Of a stretch of DNA of 64,000 bases, positions 1-11,019 are shown in pieces; within the stretch, counting starts at the first letter, position 1; the number at the start of each line of letters is the position of its first letter. Origin of the DNA: Siphonodentalium dalli (Eukaryota; Mollusca; Scaphopoda; Gadilida; Siphonodentaliidae). The stretch is taken from positions 201,961,959 through 202,025,958 of the forward strand of contig CP136062.1 in assembly GCA_032622095.1 (NCBI GenBank), in the 5' to 3' direction. The notes under the pieces are model-generated. The model saw nothing but the letters and a program-made list of their open reading frames with translations. It was not told where the DNA came from and did not search any database. The position numbers were made by a program, and so were the translations under genes.

Positions 1-1888
1 TGCCCCGACCACATAATTGATTGATAAACATACAGGGGGCCGAATTTCACCATGGTCTGCCGAAGGCAGACCCGGGGAGAGCTCGAGAGGGGTGTCCCCT
101 GTCGAAGGGGTGGGTCTGCATGGGGGTACCCCCCCCCCCACCCGGGGATTTTTTTGGACTTTAAGGCCAAATGGAGCGCATTTCCTTGGTTTAAAATAAA
201 CTTAATGGCCCTTATTTATGTCATTTATATGGCTACACAAAGAGGTGGATTACACTAATTGCACACATCTGCTACTGAATGTCAGAAATTTTCTATTTAA
301 ATACTTTCTCCAAGATAACCTAGAATTCCCACTCTATCACAAGTTCAGCATGGAGGATCGAAAGACCATGAACCCACCCACATCGGAACCATAAACCCAT
401 ATACTAGTAGTTAGCGATGGCATATATTGTTAATATTTTCAATGTTGGTCACTGCCCCATGCTGCTAATAAGGATCACATTCTGTCATTAGGAGGAAGTG
501 TTGTGCTATTTTGCATTATATCTCCAGAATATAGCTATTTTATTATCCTATCCAACCACACCAACAGCTGTCCCGCTTTACCCGTGAACTAAATATCACA
601 TAGTTGTAGTGGCAGAGTGATAAAGGCTGACAGTGATAATTTGGCTTGAACTTTCACAAACAGCATGACATATACTATTATTGCTCCGACCATAGTCGGG
701 GTGGCCGGGGTAGATCCGGCGCCCTTGCTCTGTGTTAAGTGGTATTCCGTATGCATGGGGGTGGGGTGGGGGCCTCCTATCAACTGGAGCTATAGCCATT
801 TGTTGGAATTACCATAAGCGTATTTTGCCACGCACTATAGGGATGCTCTTGTTGTGCCATGCAATTGGGTGTGATGGATTGTCTCAAATTTAATAGTCAT
901 ACTTTTGAATTTCAATTTTTCAGCCCCGCCTAACAATCCGGGTTTGGAATTTAATGTCTGAGACAGCAGCAGTTGGAAATTTCAAACCTATCGTGGCCAA
1001 GAAATTCCGTAACGCACATACATCACCTTGATTGTGGTCCGTATAATTACATTGTAACCTCAACTCTATCTCTTTTCACAGTTGCACATTATCACGATGT
1101 CATAACCGACTGACCGAGATCGATCGATTACAGGTAAAATTGGTACAGGGGCGTCAACCTTTTCCCGAAACAAACACATGTAGATATCGGTAGATACGCT
1201 AAACACTTGCCAAATTTAGCTTGAATGTTTGATTACGATTCTTGACATGTCTATACTGTGTATATATAGCGGCTGACATTATATAACCTTGGTTATCAGC
1301 TACCCAACAATACCCTTGGTGATAAGAGCCGCCGTGCATCCTTCGTGCGGGTTCACCTAAATGTAGCAAGTCCCTGAAAATGCAGCAAGTCCCTAGAAAT
1401 GCAGCAAGTCCCCCTAATTGGGGGTGGTTTAATGGAGTTATTGATGAGTGAAATCAGTCACGGTGTTTTATTATTCATTTTATTTATGATCTGGGGCGGT
1501 TGTTTGATTTGATTGGAAATATTTATCCCTTTATAATTCACACCTACCATTCACTTTGCCGCCTGGCCGCTCTCTAGCAGACAAGGCCGCCTCTATGTCC
1601 AAACGTTTTTTTTCTCCCAGAATGCTGGTCCGATTTCACTAAATGTGGTGTGTAGACGCGGGGTACCCTCGCGGAGTTTATAGTAAGTTTTATTAAGTTG
1701 TTACTTATCTCTTTTATTCTGCTCGGTATTTAATATAATTAAATTAATTAACGACACACCCTTCTAGTAAAGTTACCAGAACCGGACAGCAAATTAAAAC
1801 AACAAAGGCCTAAACCATTAAATTTTAATACATGTATCCAAATAATTTTCATTCAATAAAATCTCCCCTCACTGCTATATCTATATAA
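1..1888. other. no recognised gene; short low-complexity and tandem tracts
   Basis: Nothing here looks coding. A poly-C/GGG tract lies at 129-150. A GCAGCAAGTCCC-type unit repeats three times at about 1364-1412. A block at about 1600-1690 (TCCCAGAATGCTGGTCCGAT and flanks) recurs, diverged, at about 4345-4440, on either side of the Helitron-like array. Confidence 0.5.
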
Positions 1889-4317
1889 TCTCATATATAT
1901 TTTGAAGACCTCTGTTTGTTTGTCTGTCTGTCTGTCTGTCATTAATACAAATCTACGATTCTCGACCGATCGGGACGAAACTTGGTACGTGCGTGTAGTT
2001 TGACCAGGCGGTCGTCGTTGTCGTATTGGCGAGCCCGTGCGGCGCCCGCTTCGCGCATGCGCAGACGAGATCTCGGAAACGGGTGGAGCTATCGACTTGA
2101 AATTTGGTATGTGAATGTATCTTGCCCCGGATACGAATTTTATCGGGTCGCCGAGCCCGTGCGACGCCAGCTTCGCGCATGCGCAGACGAGATCTCGGAA
2201 ACGGGTGGAGCTATCGACTTGAAATTTGGTATGTGAATGTATCTTGCCCCGGATACGAATTTTATCGGGTCGCCGAGCCCGTTCGACGCCAGCTTCGCGC
2301 ATGCGCAGACCAGATCTCGGAAACGGGTAGAGCTATCGACTTGAAATTTCGGGCTGGGTAGAGCTATCGACTTGAAATTTGGTTTTTGAATAGCCCGGAC
2401 AACGTCGGGCTCATCGGCTAGTCTCATATATATTTTGAAGACCTCTGTTTGTTTGTCTGTCTGTCTGTCTGTCATTAATACAAATCTACGATTCTCGACC
2501 GATCGGGACGAAACTTGGTACGTGTGTGTAGTTTGACCAGGCGGTCGTCGTTGTCGTATTGGCGAGCCCGTGCGGCGCCCGCTTCGCGCATGCGCAGACG
2601 AGATCTCGGAAACGGGTGGAGCTATCGACTTGAAATTTGCTATGTGAATGTATCTTGCCCCGGATACGAATTTTATCGGGTCGCCGAGCCCGTGCGACGC
2701 CAGCTTCGCGCATGCGCAGACGAGATCTCGGAAACGGGTGGAGCTATCGACTTGAAATTTGGTATGTGAATGTATCTTGCCCCGGATACGAATTTTATCG
2801 GGTCGCCGAGCCCGTTCGACGCCAGCTTCGCGCATGCGCAGACCAGATCTCGGAAACGGGTAGAGCTATCGACTTGAAATTTCGGGCTGGGTAGAGCTAT
2901 CGACTTGAAATTTGGTTTTTGAATAGCCCGGACAACGTCGGGCTCATCGGCTAGTCTCATATATATTTTGAAGACCTCTGTCTGTATGTTTGTTTGTTTG
3001 TCTGTCTGTCTGTCATTTATACAAATCTACGATTCTCGACCGATCGGGACGAAACTTGGTACGCGTGTGTAGTTTGACCAGGCGGTGAACGTTGTCGTAT
3101 TGGCGAGCCCGTGCGGCGCCCGCTTCGCGCATGCGCAGACGAGATCTCGGAAACGGGTGGAGCTATCGACTTGAAATTTGCTATGTGAATGTATCTTGCC
3201 CCGGATACGAATTTTATCGGGTCGCCGAGCCCGTGCGACACCAGGTTCGCGCATGCGCAGACGAGATCTCGGAAACGGGTGGAGCTATCGACTTGAAATT
3301 TGCTATGTGAATGTATCTTGCCCCGGATACGAATTTTATCGGGTCGCCGAGCCCGTGCGACGCGAGCTTCGCGCATGCGCAGACCAGATCTCGGAAACGG
3401 GTAGAGCTATCGACTTGAAATTTGGTTTTTGAATAGCCCGGACAACGTCGGGCTGGGTAGAGCTATCGACTTGAAATTTGGTTTTTGAATAGCCGGACAC
3501 GCCAGCTTCGCGCATGCGCAGACGAGATATCGGAAACGGGTGGAGCTATCGACTTGAAATTTCGTATGTGAATGTATCTTGCACCGGATACGAATTTTAT
3601 CGGGTCGCCGAGCCCGTGCGACGCCAGCTTCGCGCATGCGCAGACGAGATCTCGGAAACGGTGGAGCTATCGACTTGAAATTTGGTTTTTGAATAGCTAT
3701 CGACTTGAAATTTGGTTTTTGAATAGCCCGGACAACGTCGGGCTCATCGGCTAGTCTCTAATATATTTTGAAGACCCCTGTTTGTCTGTCTGTATGTATG
3801 TTTGTTTGTTTGTCTGTCATTTATACACATCTACGATTCTCGACCGATCGGGACGAAACTTGGTACGTGTTTGTAGTTTGACCAGGCGGTGGACGTTGTC
3901 GTATTGGCGAGCCCGTGTGGCGCCCGCTTCGCGCATGCGCAGACGAGATCTCGGAAACGGGTGGAGCTATCGACTTGAAATTTGCTATGTGAATGTATCT
4001 TGCCCCGGATACGAATTTTATCGGGTCGCCGAGCCCGTGCGACGCCAGCTTCGCGCATGCGCAGACGAGATCTCGGAAACGGGTGGAGCTATCGACTTGA
4101 AATTTGGTATGTGAATGTATCTTGCCCCGGATACGAATTTTATCGGGTCGCCGAGCCCGTGCGACGCCAGCTTCGCGCATCCGCAGACCAGATCTCGGAA
4201 ACGGGTAGAGCTATCGACTTGAAATTTGGTTTTTGACCAGATCTCGGAAACGGGTGAAGCTATCGATTTGAAATTTGGTTTTTGAATAGCCCGGACAACG
4301 TCGGGCTCATCGGCTAG
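1889..4317 (+). mobile_element. head-to-tail tandem array of four non-autonomous Helitron-like elements
   Basis: Four units run 1889-2421, 2422-2954, 2955-3754 and 3755-4317 (533, 533, 800 and 563 bp). Each begins TCTC(A/T)ATATAT and ends CTAG. Each has a stem-loop (AGCCCGGACAACGTCGGGCT) six bases before the CTAG. The array is preceded by A and followed by T. These are canonical Helitron ends and target context. Each unit holds a GTCTGTC-type microsatellite and then 122-bp core repeats containing the palindromes GCGCATGCGC and CGAGATCTCG. Unit 3 has extra core copies. There is no Rep/helicase gene, so the units are non-autonomous. The open frames running through the array are repeat artefacts. 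Confidence 0.75.
2049..2414 (+). repeat. 122-bp core tandem repeats of the Helitron-like unit (first unit)
   Basis: The landmark CTTCGCGCATGCGCAG recurs at 2049, 2171 and 2293, exactly 122 bases apart. The same spacing is seen in the later units. Because 122 is not a multiple of three, the frame shifts between copies, which argues against coding function. Confidence 0.85.
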
Positions 4318-4489
4318 TGTACATATAAAAGAGTAGGATCTGTCTGTCCGGATTTTTCTCCTAGAATGGTGGTCCGATTTCACCCAAATATGATGTGGTG
4401 AGTCGGGTACACTGGTGGAGGTTATATAACGACGTTAGTTAAAAAAATGAAAAAAACAAAATGTAATTAAATAAAAATAAATAAAATAC

Positions 4490-4648
4490 AAATGTCCTTG
4501 TGGCAGTGGTATCTCAGAGGAGCGATGGGAGATAACTCTGCCTGGAGATTGCATTGACTAGACGCTGGCTCTATGAGGCTACAGAACAGAGCGTCATAGA
4601 CACAGAGCCAGTGTCTAGTCCAGAGTTTGCACTGCCACAAGGACATTT
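4490..4648. mobile_element. foldback/MITE element with 19-bp perfect terminal inverted repeats
   Basis: The ends AAATGTCCTTGTGGCAGTG (4490-4508) and its exact reverse complement (4630-4648) enclose a second inner inverted pair (GACTAGACGCTGGCTCT at 4557 against AGAGCCAGTGTCTAGTC at 4604). Almost all of the element can fold. No coding capacity. Confidence 0.75.
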
Positions 4649-5877
4649 GGTAAGGATTTCAGACATGATGTTCGTTCTTATGTTTTAGGATTAAAATGTT
4701 CTATGTCTGGCTCAGTTCATATTGTTCTTATCAATACCGAAATCAATGTCATTATTGCAAACTTTTGGTGGTCAAAATAAGATACTAGGTGACTAAATAT
4801 AGTTCCCACGCCATGATATGTAAAAGTTAATATATATATATATAGATGTATCGGTCCGCAATGTACCATCATTCCTGCAGTGATCTATCTAGTGATAACG
4901 GAGAGGGCGCTGCATGGAGTTTGTAGAATTTGGTTGTCTGGGTTGCTCCTCCGTTACGATGACACGACCAAAAATAAAAGATAAAAATTGAATACCATTA
5001 CACACTAAACTAAAAGTTATATCGGTGTCATCGTAAGTTCGGGTATAAAAAGTAATATCGGTGTCATCGTAAGTTCGGGTATATCCAAGACATGAATTAA
5101 AGGCAAAGTCATTTTGAGATCATGAGCCCAAACGTCCAGCAGGCCTGCTTTGTTATGCTCTAGCCTGAATTATTTCTTTCACACGGAGGTTCCATATCCA
5201 CGGGATATGTCATCTTCAATAAAACTAGGGATAATTTTACAACCTCATAATAAAATAAGTCTGTGCGCTAGTGTAAATTCAGACTTATGGACCATCCCTC
5301 CCGGACAAGTGGTCGATGAAACTGCGATCGAAACCAGGGATTAATTAAACCACTGGAAGTTCATGTGTTGTGGTTGTAGTTCATCTAGCGGTGGTGGAAA
5401 GACCACCTTGAACAATTAGCCCCGCGCAGTGGTAGGTACATGTACTGGAACTCAAGATTTATGCCGTTCTATTGCCGCGAATACATCATGCCAGTTCAGA
5501 AAGCAGGTATATAGCGAAGGACGAAACAAATTTACTGCAATAGAAATAAAATCTCACATTCACAAGTCACGAACTCACATCAGTCCCACAACATCAGACC
5601 AATTCGCATAAGTCACCAATAACCAAATCGAAAAATTATCCGATCATCGAATCCGGAATCGTGAAAGTTGTTCACAATCGCACAGTCAGGCGAATTCCAA
5701 CTTCCAAGTCAAATGCTTTATTATTTATAACTTATTCACTATAAACACTCCAGGTGGTGCCAAATCGTTTTACTATTTATGAACACATTCGTGATGTTAT
5801 CCATGCATCATTAACATGGAGGTGGTTTTGGAATAAGATGATCGTTCTTATGGGAGGCCACATTCAATTTTAATAAT
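4649..5877. other. no recognised gene; small direct repeat at 5019-5083
   Basis: A 28-base block beginning ATATCGGTGTCATCGTAAGT occurs twice, 36 bases apart. Short open frames at 5150-5344 and 5429-5611 have no recognisable motif or splice context. Confidence 0.5.
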
Positions 5878-6228
5878 TATTTGCGCTTAAGCACAATTAT
5901 TGGCGCTTAAGCACAATTATTTGCGCTTAAGTGCTAATAAGGAAATTAAAAACCATTACCTAACACACCCCGTTGATATTGGCAGAGTACACCACACATT
6001 AGAAGTTCAAACAAAGATCTATATTGATGGGGAATGAAATGTACATATTTGAGCTTAAGCACACATATTTGAGCATAAGCACAACTATTTGAGCTTAAGC
6101 ACAAATATTTGCGCTTTTAAAAGCACAAATATTGGCATTTAAGCTCAAATAATTTGCTTAAGCTCAAACATTTGTGCTTAAGCGCAAATAATTGTGCTTA
6201 AGCGCAAATAAGTGTGCTTATATTCGTC
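5878..6228. repeat. cluster of GCTTAAGC-centred palindromic repeats
   Basis: At least ten copies of a roughly 18-20-base unit, variants of TTTGCGCTTAAGCACAAAT in both orientations, fall in two blocks (about 5880-5935 and 6050-6225). The core GCTTAAGC is self-complementary and the flanks switch between GAG, GCG and CAC. It is either degenerate satellite DNA or subterminal repeats of an unrecognised transposon. Confidence 0.7.
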
Positions 6229-6289
6229 TTTTACAATGCTTTAGCTAATATACATGTAATTTATTTTTCAGATAGGTTGTATTCATTTG

Positions 6290-6620
6290 GATTCGGGGGG
6301 GGGGGGTAAAAATATTTGATTGAGTCGAGGAACCCACCTATCAAAGCTCAGAGTTATTATATATCAATTTTTGAAATCTATTATTTTTCACCATCGAGAC
6401 TTAATAGTGGCCCAGTAAAAAGTCGACGAGCCGACGGTCTCAGACCAAATTGCGGGTGAAGATGGATAACTCTAAAATCAAGAGGCTTTGTGTTGATAAT
6501 AAGGCCAAATTTCGTCGAACAACATGTTGATACAAAACACGTTTCGGGTAAATTTATACAATAACAATAGTTGACATTATTAATGGTTAGCATTATATTT
6601 GGGCAATTAATCAATTCTTA
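6290..6620 (-). repeat. diverged inverted copy of the repeat also found at about 47325-47560 and 54458-54640
   Basis: Read on the minus strand, this stretch matches the sequence around 47325-47560 in order: AATGCTAACCA, then a TCAACAT..TTGTT block, the TTTCAAAAAT(C/T)-ATA block, AACTCTGAGCTTTGAT, and GTTCCTCGACTC. A poly-G run (6296-6307) stands where the other copies have a poly-A or poly-T run. Divergence is substantial. Confidence 0.55.
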
Positions 6621-6820
6621 TAACTGAAGCGCATTTCTAAAAATGTTGTTGTTGTAATCTGATTTTATGGGGACCGTCGAATCGGATTGAGTACGTACCT
6701 TTAATGTCGATCACAGTTCCATCCATATGCATATTATATTGTTCATTCAACTATATTTACATACACCTAATATCTCCTCCGATTCCCCCATAGCGTCACG
6801 GTAGACACGCCCCCGTATTC

Positions 6821-6891
6821 AATGGGTTCATAAACCTATGAACGCAACGTGACGTCACTTCCAATGTCGTTCATAGGTTTATGAACACATT
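6821..6891. repeat. inverted repeat around TTCATAAACCTATGAA
   Basis: Positions 6821-6844 and 6868-6891 are reverse complements with few mismatches, and the arm is itself partly palindromic. Probably a small foldback remnant. Confidence 0.55.
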
Positions 6892-7411
6892 GGTCCCGGA
6901 AATGACCGGGGATTGTCGGACATTGCCGAATGCTTGAGTATCTATATAGTACGTCCGAATTTGGCCAGAAATTTATTTTGGTCTATAATCAGTGTTGTTG
7001 CCCGGTGTTACTGAACGTTGATGTTCAAAAATCCCGTTACTTATCATTTTCCTTACCGCTACAAATATTCCCCCAACCTCACAAATATATCATTATGGTA
7101 GAACGGCGGGTTGTCGATTTCTTATCCACAGCCGAAACTTAATTGTTAGTTTCAGTTATCATTCTTGAAATCAACACGTCTACATTAGTTACTAGCTAAA
7201 CAAGACAGTTTGTCATATGTGTATACTAAACTGTGAAATTGCGTTTTTTTTCCGTTCTTCAAGAAAGGATTCTCAAAATGTTTGGTTTTCCAAAAAACTA
7301 GGATTCGCACTTTCTGAACTGAACTCCATGCGTTCATTTAAATAGATGAATAAATAGTGGGAAAGACAGACAATCCTAGTTCATAATGAATTTAAGTATA
7401 TAAATATAAAT
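6892..7411. other. no recognised feature
   Basis: AT-rich sequence with one unsupported open frame at 6930-7142. No domain, splice context or repeat relationship seen. Confidence 0.4.
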
Positions 7412-7557
7412 AATAAACGGCGGATTCAACGTGGTCATGGGTTTTGACCGCGATAAAAAATCAGCAAACTCCGCATGAACCCCTTCGGGGTTCATGCAGT
7501 TTGCTGACTTTTTCTCGCGGTCAAAATCCCATGACCACATTGAAACCGCCGTTTATT
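7412..7557. mobile_element. 146-bp foldback element, near-perfect hairpin
   Basis: Nearly the whole segment is an inverted repeat. The arms begin AATAAACGGCGG and meet at a TTCG tetraloop between GCATGAACCCC and GGGGTTCATGC. The arms differ at only a few positions and by one or two small gaps. A MITE or foldback origin is likely. Confidence 0.75.
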
Positions 7558-7921
7558 TCTTATGTATACAAGTGTCATCTTAGTGTGCATCAAATTGTAT
7601 AGATTTTTATCTAATCTAATAATCCAATTTGACCCATTATTTAAGATTATAAACCACTGCATGTACGGTACTTACCGGCTCCTGATCCGGGATCTGGGTA
7701 CTTGGTCCGGATTAAAGTTAGTATCAAGCTCCCAACAACAAAAGGAACACACGACAATTCTTGTCGCCTTATTTAGATGTATCAAAACCAACCAAAATTT
7801 ACTTGGGCTTCTGGCAAGTTCTGCTCAGTTAATTCATAGAAATCTATGGTTTCGTTTCGTTACAATATTCCACTAGGCCAGTAACATGATTTTACTAATA
7901 CTAGTTGATGATTCGCAATGA

Positions 7922-8052
7922 ATGCGGCAATTAGTAAATGACTCAAATAAAGTGGCTGTTCATTGCAATGCAACTGATGAAACGGCTGCTGCATTGCGGA
8001 ATGTTCTTGTTGACTTTGGCAAACTCATTAACAAGAGCTACAGTCAATGCTG
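7922..8052 (+). CDS. possible orphan coding exon or transposon-ORF remnant (uncertain)
   Basis: A frame starting ATG at 7922 reads about 44 residues (MRQLVNDSNKVAVHCNATDE then a leucine-rich LRNVLVDFGKLINKSYSQCW) and runs into a possible donor TGCTG|GTAAGA. The composition is protein-like, but I recognise no family. A competing, longer frame (7938-8462) overlaps it and includes low-complexity GGGCCGAATCTTCCC repeats. It could be an exon, a transposon ORF fragment or chance. Confidence 0.15.
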
Positions 8053-8154
8053 GTAAGAAAATATATGATGTATTTGGATCTGCATTATCAACTCTTTTTG
8101 AACATGAAGGGATCGATGATTCCTCCCAACTTCGAGTCAGCTTGCCCCTGAATA

Positions 8155-8290
8155 TACCTGGGAGCGGGACGATTCGGCCGAGGGAAGATTCGTGCTTGGT
8201 CTATTCGGTCCAAACCATGGGCCGAATCTTCCCTGCCGATTCTGCCCTTGGCCGAATCTGCCCTGGGCCGAATCTTCCCCGACCCGAATA
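8155..8290. repeat. short GC-rich tandem repeats around GGCCGAATCTTCCC
   Basis: Variants of GGGCCGAATCT(T/G)CCC occur four or five times in about 130 bases, in both orientations, including CCCTGGGCCGAATC. They produce an apparent open frame on both strands. Confidence 0.55.
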
Positions 8291-8490
8291 CCTCAGTCTC
8301 AGACATGTCTCAGTAGAGATTTACCTCTTCCGTGATGTCGCTCGTAAGCTGACTTCCGGTATTTTAAAAAGGCAATCACACCATGGACCGGGAGCGTGGT
8401 GTTTGATTCTATTGAATTACATTATTATCGATCTTTGGAGATGGGTTTGTATTTCAAGATGACTGCATTGGTGACGATGAGGACGACGAT

Positions 8491-9139
8491 TAGGGCTGGA
8501 CGATATTAACGAAAATAAAAACCGCCATTTTTGGAAATTAAAACTGCGGTTAACGATATAATCGCGTTTTTTTTAAAACAGATACAAGAAACTGAAAACA
8601 ATTTCTCACTGTTCGCTAGAATCACATCATTGTCATTAATTTTGACAAGTTGACGTCGGGAATAACATACCCGGTGGCCGGTACACAACCACTCAACCAT
8701 TGACAATCTCATGCTCGATCGATATTCGGAATGAAAAGTAAATTCACTTGTTAAATTCCGCTATTCGGACAATTTCGTTCCGGTGACTTGACAAATTCTG
8801 GTATATACTATATATATACAGGTGTGGTATAGGGCTGGACGATATTAACGAAAATAAAAACCGCGATTATTTTAAATTAAAACCGCGGTTAACGATATAA
8901 TCGCGGTTTTTTAAAACATCAGACACTAGTAACTTAAAACAGTTTCTCACTGTTCGCTAGAATCACATCATTGTCATTAATTTTGACAAGTTGACGTCAA
9001 TAATGACATACACAACCACTCAACCAGTGACAACCTCATGCTCGATCGATATTCGGAATGAAAAGTAAATTCACCGGTTAAATTCCGCTATTCGGACAAT
9101 TTCGTTCCAGTGACTTGACAAATTCTGGTATATACCAAT
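8491..9139 (+). repeat. tandem duplication of the hAT-like 5' end (about 339-bp period)
   Basis: 8491-8806 and 8830-9139 are the same sequence with scattered substitutions and one deletion. Both begin TAGGGCTGGACGATATTAAC and end TTCTGGTATATAC. The inner copy is followed directly by the longer segment shared with 12965-13801. Confidence 0.8.
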
Positions 9140-9142
9140 AAT

Positions 9143-9937
9143 TAATAAAACCATTATCTAGTCTATGCCAAAACTAAAAGTGTTCTATACCATAGTATCC
9201 TTTTCTAACTCGGTATATTCAACCATGTTGAGTAAATACATGTTGTTCCCGATGACACTTGCGTCACTTGACAAATGGAAATGTGGTTTACCGTCTAGAC
9301 AAATTTTAGCGAAGTCCACAAACACGTAGTACATAACTTTTGGAATTCTGCCAAGCAAGGACACCATGTATTTTTGGGCGGGTTTGAAGCCGTAATTCTA
9401 TCATTTTGGTTTTAACCAATCGCCGTGAGTGGTTTCTTCTGGACGAGCAGGGGGCGGTATCTTCGCTCATTTACTATTTTGATTGACGGTGCATGTGCAT
9501 CATTGTACTGAAGGAAGAGGCGTGGCAAAACTGACATTCATTTTGATCTATCACCTGATCAGTCGTCAATTCATTTGGTGAATTCTCTTGTAATAAAAAG
9601 TACGCAGGGAAGTCGGAGGGTTTGTGTAATATTGTGAGCGAAAGGGGGGCGTATTCTGGGTTTTCATATTCCCCCTAATTTCGGTAGTCGTCCTAAACGT
9701 TGTTTACTATGATTATTGAATATTGAAAAAGTCAGGACACAGGGATTTAGTTGAAATTTAAAACTTAAATAACTCGATTTAGGCTTGAGTTAAACTATTT
9801 GTTTGTATAGGCTTATGATGGTCTGGCACCCTCTAATTGCCGACGATATTACAATTATTTTAGTTTAGACGATATTACTGACGATATTGAAATATTAACC
9901 GGGTATTGACGATTAATCGGGAAACCGCCCAGCACTA
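9143..9937 (+). repeat. direct repeat, copy 1 (hAT-like 3' portion)
   Basis: About 795 bases match 12965-13801 in order with scattered substitutions and small indels, from TTAATAAAACCATTATCT to CGGGAAACCGCCCA. Both end with the element's terminal repeat. Confidence 0.8.
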
Positions 9938-9939
9938 GA

Positions 9940-10040
9940 GATATAGCGACTGATGGTTCACTGAAGACCCACCCCTGTGCTCTACCACACTGTGGTAGAG
10001 CACAGGGGTGGGTCTTCAGTGAACCATCAGTCGCTATATC
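9940..10040. repeat. perfect 101-nt palindrome
   Basis: Two 50-nt arms are exact reverse complements around a single central base at 9990. The outer ends are GATATAGCGAC and GTCGCTATATC. No mismatch was found. The structure sits just outside the inner 3' end of the hAT-like repeat. Confidence 0.9.
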
Positions 10041-10065
10041 ACAAACATTTATGGGCTCTGAGTCT

Positions 10066-10332
10066 AAACATCTGGCAGGGTCTATGAAAACACTAAGCCT
10101 ACCTTAAAAGTCTTCATCATGTATTTAATCGAATACTCAAGCAATACCGAACGGAACACATCCAACAAGCATCACCACATGGATGACATCACAACACATC
10201 TATATAGACAGCTTGACAGCAACATCACATCGAGCGTCAAACATCAGACATCAAATCGAGAGATCCAGATGGCCAACGAAATAAACAGGACCCTGGCTAA
10301 CAAATACATGGGTTGTAATTGCTGCCTAATAT
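10066..10332 (+). repeat. 267-bp direct repeat, copy 1
   Basis: This is nearly identical to 11894-12160 (offset 1,828); a GCT/GCG change is visible near the end. Both contain the same ATG-initiated open frame of about 70 codons with no recognisable domain. The pair flanks a 1.56-kb middle section, which could suggest terminal repeats of a small retroelement, but the TG..CA ends expected of an LTR are not seen. Confidence 0.75.
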
Positions 10333-10340
10333 CCCTTTGA

Positions 10341-10409
10341 ACCCGACTGGCCGCAAAAGCGGCCACCCAGAAAACGTTCATACACCCGACTGGCCGCAAA
10401 AGCGGCCAG
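10341..10409. repeat. pair of GC-rich hairpins, 43-bp period
   Basis: TGGCCGC-AAAA-GCGGCCA occurs at 10348-10365 and again, extended by one pair, at 10390-10409. Both are preceded by ACCCGAC. The form resembles a hairpin terminator, but this is eukaryotic repeat DNA. Confidence 0.7.
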
Positions 10410-11019
10410 CAGCATTCAGTGACATCATAAAGTTATGTAACATGTGTATATATGTTATAACCATTGGTATATCCACTTATATCTATGTAAATGATACCAA
10501 GAAACTTCAGCAGTGCCATGGGTGCATGTGTATGAGTTTGTTGCCGACTAGTTGGGGTAGAAAAACATGCGCATGCGCACAGCGTAGAATTCAACAAACG
10601 TATATACATTATTTGAAGCGATTCGGGTAAAGCTCTACATTATTGCGCGGTTCGCAGGATTGTAGAAAGACACCATTTCGATCACTCTTTTTGGTTTAAA
10701 TTAGTATTGCATACATAATCAGTGTTCTGTCATATGTGAGGAAGGCGCACGCAGTTTTTTATTTGAGTCGATTTGTTTCGCGCATGCGCATAGGATAAAA
10801 TGATAAAAATGTATGGATTTTTGTGAAATTATACAATCACATCAAGGATCGACATAGTACATAAATTTGCGTTATACATATGCACGTTTAGACATTGCAC
10901 CAGAGTAGTACTGTGCAAATGGGTTGCATGGTCACAATACTATCTAGTCCGATCTACTTGCGCGTGCACATTACAAATCGTGCATTATTGAGCAATTATG
11001 TAAAGTTAGAGGCTCGTGG

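Noticed and set aside
1853-4383. Several overlapping frames of 75-231 residues on both strands with repeated peptides (MREAGVARARRPDKIRIRGK and others)
   Set aside because: They track the 122-bp and 533-bp repeats, recur on both strands and show no domain; they are by-products of GC-rich repeat units.
5878-6228. CRISPR-like array
   Set aside because: Spacing is irregular, units are in both orientations, spacers are not unique, and the DNA is eukaryotic.
9940-10040. Precursor microRNA
   Set aside because: The arms are perfectly complementary with a single-base centre, unlike the bulged stems and loops of microRNA precursors.
10119-10340. Small gene encoding MYLIEYSSNTERNTSNKHHH and its copy at 11947
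   Set aside because: No domain, no splice or promoter context, and the two copies belong to a direct repeat; too weak to call a gene.
10341-10409. Rho-independent terminators
   Set aside because: The hairpins lack a following U run and the context is an animal genome.
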